DNA from: Cololabis saira
Lineage: Eukaryota; Chordata; Actinopteri; Beloniformes; Belonidae
DNA: 64,000 nt
NCBI RefSeq assembly: GCF_033807715.1
Contig: NC_084587.1
Location: 24,240,517-24,304,516, forward strand
Direction of reading: 5' to 3'
Below, piece by piece: positions 55,201-64,000 of this stretch (positions are counted from its first letter, which is position 1; each line of letters opens with the position of its first letter). The position numbers and the translations under genes were made by a program. The notes beneath the pieces were generated by a model. The model was not told the origin of the DNA. It did not search any database and worked only from the letters and a program-made list of their open reading frames with translations.

Positions 55201-58200
55201 CCATGACTTATTCCCTGCAGTGTCTGTCTGCAGTGTTTCTCTCTGTCCTGCATCTGTTGGAAATGTTCAGTTTGTATTATCACTATATTTTTAATAATGC
55301 TTTTTTATTTGTAAAGAAAAGATGTATAGATAGTGCCAACATTCAATTAGAGTGATGTGGTCATTATAGCTTTACCTCATTTTGTATAATAACTTTGTTT
55401 TTTTAATAAAAAACCTTCAATATTGCTGCGTTAAACTCCAAAAATGATGGCAACTCTTATAGGATCAGTTCCAAGGCCCAGTAAGATTTTCCCTCAGTGT
55501 CGTAGTATCTCAGTATCTCAGTGCTTGTATCACTCAACATGGATGCCATGTTTTAGTCATTAAGAAAAGGTGTTTACTTCTGAAAACTGGCTGGTATTTG
55601 AGCTTTTTTTTTTTTAAAAAAGAAAAGGACCCATCTATTTAAAGAGAAAGGGGCTAAACTCTTTTGACTCACGTCTGGAACCATTTACAAAATTTTCTAA
55701 TATGAGCAGAAACCCTATCTCATAATAGGACTGGCATTATTGATTTTTTAAATTAAAATTAAAATTAAATTAATTAATTAAAAAAAAATTAATTAAAATT
55801 TAATTTAAATTAAACTTTTGATTGGTATTAAAAAGTCATGTCAATGTAAGGCAATATTCCGTTCAATATATTAAAGAGCATCTCATGCTATGGAGACTGT
55901 CAGAATACTCCTCGCTCACAGTTTTATCAGACAACAGAGGACATATAAAATCCCCTGTGACCGTGCACACTCAGCTACAGTGCAGAGTTGCCGGACACAC
56001 TCCTGAAAATGTCATATCAGGTGACATATGGTACATTAAATATAAAGTGGCTTCTACATTGGGACAAGGTTCCTCTTAGAAGGCATTATAGTCGAGAAGT
56101 CTAAGGCCCCAAAACTGTATATCTTTGGACATTTTCCCTCTGAGGATTCAGAGCCTCTTCCTGTCGAGATGGAGGAGGAGTTGATGGAAAAATAAGATAA
56201 AAAAGAAAGGAATGATGATTGAGAAAACGGAAAATGTCACACAAGTGCAAGTGTGATGAGGGAGAAAAAGAGGGTTAAGGGCCAGGGAATAAACAAGAGC
56301 CAAGAATGGAAACAGGATGACAGTAAGGCCAAGGCATAGATTCCACATCATCTTTTATACATCAGACATCTACAGGCACACCCTTTTCACGTCCCTGTCT
56401 CCTGTCTTGACTTCTTCTCCATATCTTTCCTTTCTCTTTCTCATTTTTTTTAACATAATTTCGTAATGTCATATTTCTTTGTTTTGTAATTTTCTGTCTC
56501 AATGTAATATGTGAAATCACTGCCCATGCCCCATGACCCTAGTTTAGTTGTATAAGTCTCATCCATTTCTAAAAAAAAAAAGGGTAATTTAGGTCATTGT
56601 TTCTCACTGGATTAATTTTACTTTATAGGTTGTAAAAATATCTCTCTTTATGTATTCTATATTAGGAAAAAATCTACAATTGAAGGCAGACTTTAATTTA
56701 TTGACCCCTCCCTCACCAAAAAAATATTTCAGTTTTATATAATGCATTTAAAAAACAACAGAAAACGGTATTTATACTGATATTGTTACTAGCCAGTTGT
56801 GATTCGGAAACCATTAACTAACTTTTCAACTCGGCAATGATAAACTAAAAGCAGAGCAGTCATTATGAAATGGATCATATACACCAAAAAAAGTGATCTT
56901 TTCATAAACCAAGCAAGTTATATTGTTTTAAAAGTCACATTTTGTAGGATATTAGTGACATCTAGTGGCAAGTTTTTATACTGCAACCAAAAGACTCCTC
57001 AGCCTCCCGTCCAGGTTTACTTTTGGAACAGGAGTTTCTCTCCAGAGTCTATTGTAGTAACATAATAGGTCTAGACAGGACTGGCTTGTACCAATGAAAT
57101 ACAATTTAGATAATCCTTTCAGATTATCGAAGTACTTTCTGTTAAAAAAGTATTTTAGATAATCTGACAGGAAAACTGAAACTGAAAGATGAAATCAAAG
57201 GTAAGTGTAAAAATATAATGCTTGAACATCTTTCTCCTGGGTAAAAGCCGTGGGAATTAGCTATCAACATCTATCCAAGATCCTAATTATTTTAATTTTC
57301 GGGAAGACAAAGTGTGAGATACATGAGAGATAAACAAAACACTTTTCACATTTTACAATGTAATCACTTTCTGGGTTTTACCAATACCAATATATATCAT
57401 ATTTGAGAATTAATTTCACAACAGAGCCACGATCCAAAAGACCAACACTTTGGTGCTCGTTCTTCTGTGAACATATACGTCTGTAGATGTGATGTTAGAA
57501 CTGGCAGTAATTGAGAGCAAACAAACTCCACGTATACGACAGCTGATGGCGTGTTTACTAAAATGAGATGGGCAGATAGATCCAGAGATGAGTGTGTTTA
57601 CTCAGCCTCCCAGTTGATTTGTCTCCCTAAGCACCTGTTTCTGTCAGGGTTGCCACGACAACTGAGAGTGCCGCTTCACAAATGACGCTGTTGCCACAGT
57701 TGTTACTGCATGGTCACCTAGGAGACCGTATTGATCATCTGTCAGGCAACCTGAGAATCTCTAGCAAATGTGGGGCCGTGGGTTTTGGCAGTGGCAGATG
57801 TGTTATATCCATCTTTGGTCAGCACACATCAAATGAGGTTAAGTGGAAAACCTGTTCCCTATTTGGATACCTCTCAAGAGATTTAAAATGTGTGTTTTTA
57901 CCAAATATTGGAAAAACAAGAAAAAGGGCAAGGTTTACCACTCAAAGTATTTCAGTTCTCAGTTTAAGTTCTTTTAGTTCATGTTTTGCTTTCTTTATAT
58001 AATTATCAGTTTCATATGTTTTAGAAAGTGAAGATGAGACTGAAAGAGTTATTCATCTAAATAAAAATGAAAAAAAGTAGATAATTTTTTAATGCAGATG
58101 GTTTAAGCCCTTATCTTTATGCACTTTTATGTACCTTTTTCTTAAAGTGTTCGAACACAACCACCTTGCTTGTGAATTTATGACACATGAACAGTTTTTG

Positions 58201-60809
58201 CTGGGTTTTTGTACCTGTACATGACTTGAAAAATGATTTGTATAAAAAAAAAAGCACATTTTATAAGTGAAAAAATTTCACATTGCAACCTTTTCTTTTT
58301 TAACTCCTCAGTTCTCCACTTTTGCATAGAATAAAAACTTACTATGGTACTGAAAGAAATAACAAAGAAAGAAAAAGAAAAATAAGAGGAAGAAGTATTT
58401 GTGCATGTACATATCTCTCATGTGCAATGGTCCCCTCCCTCCCACCTGTCCCTCCCACAGCTGTCTCCACCGGTACACAAGATACCAAACTTATCGCAAC
58501 GGGTGGGGGAGGGACTTATGTGATGGGTCATACTGGAATGTCCAAATTCCCACTATTCAAAACAACAAATATGACACCAAAATTCTGAATAACTACAAAA
58601 GCGACAACAATAAGCCCTGGTGTTAACATGTCGATTGTTGATAGTGGTTTAGTTTTCACTCTTCCTATGTCACATCTTTCATCTCTCTAACAGGTTGTAA
58701 GCTTATTTTAGGCATTAAGAGGCAGTTTATTCCGCAAATGTTAGTTCTCATCCCTGCAAATCAACATTGAACCTAGAGGAAGGACAGATTCTTTGCACCA
58801 AAGAAAGAAAGAATTAAGATGGCTGGCCAGGCTAACTATGAAAGAATCGGTTTGCAAAAAATGAGAATTAATCATATGAAAATAGTATGATCTATTATTG
58901 TTTATTCACAATTTTAATGAATAATTATTACTACATTTCCTCTCACTAGTCTTGTATGCACACACTATCAAAATATTTCCAGCACAAGTTGGCCCCTCAT
59001 GATGTCTGTGTTATGCATGTAAAAAAAAAAAAAAATCCAACTCTGTAATCTGTCACGCACTAACACAATTATCAACAGTATTAAAACATGTTTCTTCAGG
59101 CAGAAAGAAATGTCTTCCAGGTACTGACCAACTGTGTAGTATTATAATAACTCGTTCTGGCAGAATCCTACTTCAAAGTATGTGTGTATGTGTGAGTGAG
59201 AGCGAGTTTGGCAGGCTTGTTCAGCGCACGAAGCCTGTTAAATCCATCCACCTTCAGTATCTCTGGAGGGAAAGAGTTAATTGCAGTCTTGAAATCATTA
59301 GTAGCAACTCAAAGAGAGAGCAACCAGATTTGGGTGTTTAAAAATAACCTGACTACCAGATGTTTGCTGGGCGTGTGTGTGTGTGTGTGTGCGGTGGGGG
59401 GGTTCTCATATTTCTATCCCAATGAGGTCCTCCATCTGATTTTTACACTCAGCCCGTTGGGACCAAAACTTCTGATATGCCCGGTGTGTTTTTCTTATTA
59501 AAGACATAAAAAAATAAATAAAGGTCCCCATGAGGATGATTTTTCATGACAAAGTGTGTGTGTGTTTGTGTGTGTTCAATCATGCAGCCACTTGCGTTAC
59601 TTTGCAAGTACATCAAACACTCCTAGAAATGATCTGAAGTGAATTAAGATTAAAAATGAAAAAATCATGACATCCATTGTACATTTAAATATTGGAAAAC
59701 TTTATTTTTACATTGTGTATTAGTAATCAGATTAATATCAATCAACTGTAAAATAAAGCTTAGAAATATCTACGTCTGAGGTTAAATAAATATGATAAAA
59801 AAGACACATATAGGCTTTATACAATAGAAGGATCCCTGCAGTTTCAAGTGCACACACACACGTGCACACACACGCCTCACCATCTGCCATGTTGAGCTGT
59901 GTTTCATAACTCATAACTGACCTGAACAGAAGGGAGCTTTTGTCATCAACACTAAAAGAAGTTTCTTTGTTCGTGCACAGCAGCAGAGAGCTATTAATCT
60001 TCGGTTTGTAGTTAATCAAAAGAGTCTGCACAGCGCACCATAACTCCTACTTGTCATCCTCTGGCATTTTGTTGAAGGATTTTATACAGCTCCAAAGAAG
60101 AACTTGTCTCTGTCTCAGGTGTTTGTGATTTGTCTGTAACAAAATAGATCAGAGACTTAGCGAGAAGAGCTTTACGCGGAACATGAGAAACCTGGACACT
60201 GTTTGCTCTGCACATGATACTAGATATATCTCACTCTAGACCTGATGTCAGTGCCCAAGTGTGTGTAATTTTAATATTTTTTTCCTCTAAGGTTTGAAAC
60301 TGATCAAAAGTTTGGAAAATGTGTTTTTTGTGCAACACCAAGTTTCTGTCGGTAGTTAGCTGCAGCCTGATTTTGGAACTTATAGTTTAGATCATTTTTC
60401 ACATACAACCATTTGCATGGATTTTAAGAAATCAAATCATCCAAATCCATACACACGTGACCCAGGTATACAGATTTCAATCGAACTGAAGTCTTAATCC
60501 CTGTGATCTTTTAATGACGTGAATTGTGTTACTGAATAATTTTGTATGGATCATGACCGAATAATGTTATATGTTTCTATTTCTCTATTTCTATTCTATT
60601 TCTATTAACCCATGCCACCACCTCAACTGTATAACATGCAGTTAAAATAAGCTAAAAAGTAATCAGGTCGTAGCCCACAGGCTAATTCAGCTATATTTCT
60701 TGCGTTTCATTTGTCATTATATCTGTCTCTGTTGAATTTTTTGATTCTGCTCATAAACTCTTCTACATATTAAACCACTTTCTAATGTTTTTATGTAAAA
60801 CACTTTTAT
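52282..60809 (+). other. cpe intron 1, first part
   Basis: No further cpe exon was found (no HGNE-type exon in frame). The stretch is AT-rich single-copy-looking sequence with small low-complexity tracts, for example AATTAA-rich sequence at about 55748-55815 and (GT)10 at about 59372-59392. A palindromic X-box-like site is annotated separately. Confidence 0.6.
54096..54109. promoter_or_regulatory. X-box-like palindrome GTTGCCAGGGCAAC
   Basis: GTTGCC-AG-GGCAAC is a perfect inverted repeat matching the RFX-factor X-box consensus (GTNRCC, 0-3 spacer, RGYAAC). It lies in cpe intron 1, about 1.8 kb from exon 1. Binding is inferred from the motif only. Confidence 0.4.
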
Positions 60810-63609
60810 ATTGAAACTTTTAAAAACTGTATGGAAGAAATATATACCAAAACACACCTGAAGACTATGTTCATCTGTGGAGATTTTAATATAGATTTAC
60901 TTAATCCTAACAAACATAAAATGACAGAAGAATTCACCAATGCAATGTATAGTATGAGTTTATATCCACTGATCACCAGACCAAGCAGAATAACGACGCA
61001 CTGCGCCACCCTAATTGATAATATATTTACAAATCATATGGAAAGCAGCTTAGTGAGTGGGCTGCTAATAAATGACATCAGTGATCATCTTCCTGTTTTT
61101 GTGGTCCATGACAGTGACTGTGGAAGTGATAAGGAGGACTGCAAATCCAAATATAGAAGACTAAAATCAGATGAATCATTGAACGCATTCAGAACTGAAT
61201 TATTATCACAAAACTGGAATACTGTTTATGGAAAAGAAACTGTTGACACAGCCTATGAAACATTTCTAGAAATATTTAAGTCACTATATGATAAAAATTG
61301 TCCAATTATACAGTGCAACAGCAGAAAAAAACACACAGACAAGCCATGGATCACAAAAGGACTGCATAATGCCTGTAAAAAAAAGAATTTTCTATATAGA
61401 CAATTTATAAAATATAGGACTATCGAAGCAGAAAACAAATATAAGAGATACAAAAACAAACTAACTAATATTATGAGGATATGCAAGAAGGAATATTATA
61501 CCAAATTATTAGAGACCAATAGGAATAATATTAAAAGTATTTGGAATATATTAAATAGTGTTATTAGAAATAGCTCCACCAATACTAATTATCCTGATTA
61601 TTTTACAGACAATGACAGAATAGTGAATGATAAGAATGAAGTAGTTGATGGGTTCAATGACTTTTTTGTAAACGTGGGACCACAGCTGGCCGGAAAAATA
61701 AATGTCACACATGCAAGGAAGGGGGAGGTAGTTGATAGTCATGTTGTAAGGAATCAAAGCTCAATCTATCTGAAACCAGTAGGAACAACTGAAATCATAA
61801 ATATAGCTAATAACTGCAAAAATAAATCATCCACTGATTTGAATGGAATTGATATGACAGTAGTTAAGAAAGTCATTGATGGTATTGCAAACCCTCTAAC
61901 TTACATTTGTAATTTATCATTCTCAACTGGTATATTTCCAAGTAAAATGAAAACTGCAAAAGTCATTCCATTATACAAAGCTGGGGACAAACATCAGTTC
62001 ACAAATTATAGGCCTGTATCTCTACTCTGCCAGTTCTCTAAAATACTGGAAAAGCTGTTTATCCAAAGGTTAGATGATTTCATTGAAAAGCATAATTTAT
62101 TAACGGACAGTCAGTACGGATTTAGAGGAAACAGATCAACTTCAATGGCAATAATGGAATTGACTGAAGAAATTATCAATAGTTTAGATAACAGGAAGTA
62201 TGCAGTAGGAATATTCTTAGACTTAAAGAAGGCATTGGATACCATCAACCATGATATATTAATTAATAAATTAGAAAAGCTTGGTATAAGAGGGGTGGTG
62301 CTGAGGTGGGTGAAAAGTTACATTGAGAACCGACAGCAGTTTGTGCAGATGGGCGATCATAAGTCAACTCTTTTGGACATTACCTGTGGGGTCCCACAGG
62401 GGTCAGTGTTAGGACCCAAACTTTTTATTTTATACATTAATGACATATGTAAAGCATCAGCAATATTTAAGTTTGTTTTATTCGCAGATGATACAAATAT
62501 CTTTTGTTCTGGGGAAGATCTACAGCAACTTTTGGAGTTGGTCACAGCAGAAATGAAAAAATTAAAACACTGGTTTGATGTTAATGCAAATTATCTTTAA
62601 ATCTTAAGAAAACTAAATTTATGTTGTTTGGAAATCGCACAATCCCAATTGATACTGTGCAAATAACGATCAATAATGTACCTATTGAAAGGGTGTATGA
62701 AAATAAATTTCTGGGAGTGATACTGGATCACAAAATCTGCTGGAAACCCCATATAAATCATATAAGAACAAAACTGGCAAAGAGTGTAGCAATATTGGGG
62801 AGAACAAGATACATGCTGGATTATAAAACTAGTATTACCATATCTGGATTATTGTGTGGAAGTTTGGGGCAACACATATATAAGCAATTTACAACCGCTA
62901 TTCAGAATGCAAAAAAAAGCAATCAGGATACTTCACAATGTGGGTTATAAGGATCACACAAACACACTGTTTTTAAAGTCGCATGTGTTGAAATTCTGGG
63001 ACATTGTCAAACTAAAAACTCTTCAAATCATATTCAAAGCGAGAACTGATTCACTTCCAGGGAATTTACAGAAAATGTTTTGTGACAGGGAGGGGGGTTA
63101 TAATTTAAGAGGAAAATTTAATTTCAAAAAACAATGTTTTCATTCTAAAAGGAAAAGCATGTGTATCTCAGTTGTTGGAGTGGATTTATGGAATGGGTTG
63201 GGTGATGGGTTGAAGCAATGTACAAATATAAATCAATTTAAAAAACGGTACAAAAAGGAAGTTCTGGGAAGTTATTTGGTTGAGGAGGATTTATGTTAAG
63301 GCAAGATGGTGTTTGTTAGCTGGTTAGGTGCAAAGGCACAACTAATGGGAAAATTGGTAGCCTATTAGGTAATTGCAGCTATTTATTAACATTTATGTTT
63401 AATTTATGATAGAGGTAACAAAGGGGCAGGGTTAAATAAGTTTTACTTCAACCTGCTCCTTTTCGGACACTGTTTTTTTTTCCCCTGTTTTTATTACGTT
63501 TTTGTTGTTGTTGCTTTTTTTTCTGTATGTTTTGAATTTGTTTTAAAATCTTATATTTTTTTATGTGTTCGAAATAAACAAATCAATCAATCAATCAATC
63601 AATCAATCA
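60810..63609 (+). mobile_element. 5'-truncated non-LTR retrotransposon (CR1/L2/Jockey group)
   Basis: Frame 60831-62600 encodes the C-terminal part of an apurinic endonuclease (FICGDFNIDLLN, RPSRITTHCATLIDNIFTN, ISDHLPVFV) and a reverse transcriptase with YRPVSLL, GFRGNRSTSMAI, PQGSVLGPKLF and FADDTN. Two frameshifts follow, near 62590 (before LSLNLKKTKFMLFGN) and near 62830 (before LPYLDYCVEVWGN). The C-terminal part runs to 63299. The element ends with GTTCGAAATAAAC and (AATC)n. The endonuclease N-terminus and ORF1 are absent, so it is dead. A shorter copy of its 3' end lies at 11917-12345. Confidence 0.92.
60831..63299 (+). pseudogene. LINE ORF2 pseudogene (endonuclease C-term / RT)
   Basis: The longest uninterrupted piece has 589 codons. 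The RT catalytic FADDTN is intact, while the common FLDLKKAFD appears as FLDLKKALD. Frame must shift twice to reach the C-terminal YSS/FKKRYKK-type ending ([17 protein letters not shown]). Few lesions suggest a fairly recent copy compared with the Tc1 relics in this window. Confidence 0.9.
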
Positions 63610-64000
63610 CTTTGAATTGTCTTTTACAAGAAACATGGTAAACCAATAAGCTTGCCTTGCCTTTGACCATAGCAACTTCAAACTATTCACACAAGTGTGA
63701 AAACTGTAAATTTATTTATTTATGTTGATGGAAAAAAAATTGGATCGATATCGAGTATAAACTCATACTGGCTGTATGAAATATTTTTATTGTGATGACA
63801 TGCTACATCAACTTGTGCTTATGAAAGCGGATATTATTTTAAACTATTAACAAATTTAGTTTTCACAAATCAAAAAACCAACAGCTTTAAAATAATTTAC
63901 TCTGACCTGCCTTGTGTATGAAATAGCATTTATACAGGCATTTGTCCATCCATCTATTCATTCATCATCAATACCTTCTGTTCAGGGATCTGCTGGCGCC
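63610..64000 (+). other. cpe intron 1, right edge
   Basis: AT-rich sequence after the LINE tail; no exon, RNA gene or repeat recognised. Confidence 0.4.

Overview
The window is vertebrate nuclear DNA, almost certainly from a teleost (ray-finned) fish. All five protein-coding genes are split by GT-AG introns, and their conceptual proteins match vertebrate orthologues closely. The non-coding DNA is full of repeat types common in fish: Tc1-like relics, many short hAT-type elements with 8-bp target duplications, CR1/L2-like LINE ends, a Ty3/gypsy element and long CA/TA microsatellites. The species cannot be named from the sequence. No bacterial or phage-type system is present.

All genes lie on the + strand: lap3 (3' part, 11 coding exons, about 1548-6940), med28 (4 coding exons, 10422-13320), klhl2 (15 coding exons, 21073-35470), msmo1 (5 coding exons plus an inferred non-coding first exon, 38941-43577) and exon 1 of cpe (52041-52281), whose first intron fills the rest of the window. 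The genes are not an operon. They encode a cytosolic/mitochondrial aminopeptidase, a Mediator subunit, a CUL3 ubiquitin-ligase adaptor, a sterol C4-methyl oxidase and a prohormone-processing carboxypeptidase. The order klhl2-msmo1-cpe matches a human 4q32 block, while lap3-med28 are neighbours on human 4p15, so the window joins two blocks that are apart in human.

The most distinctive content is the layered mobile DNA. Three places show insertions nested inside insertions, each dated relative to the next by target-site duplications (TSDs): the lap3 intron (Tc1 > hAT > MITE), med28 intron 1 (hAT > hAT > a third element, plus a LINE 3' end), and the med28-klhl2 intergenic region (hAT > hAT > a poly(A)-tailed, extremely G-rich retroposed insert). 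A CpG-rich perfect-foldback repeat of about 120-145 bp occurs at four sites. Three of them lie within about 25-160 bp of the first coding exons of med28, klhl2 and cpe. A Ty3/gypsy element (46856-50422) and a dead Tc1 element sit between msmo1 and cpe, and a 5'-truncated LINE with a nearly continuous reverse-transcriptase reading frame lies in cpe intron 1.
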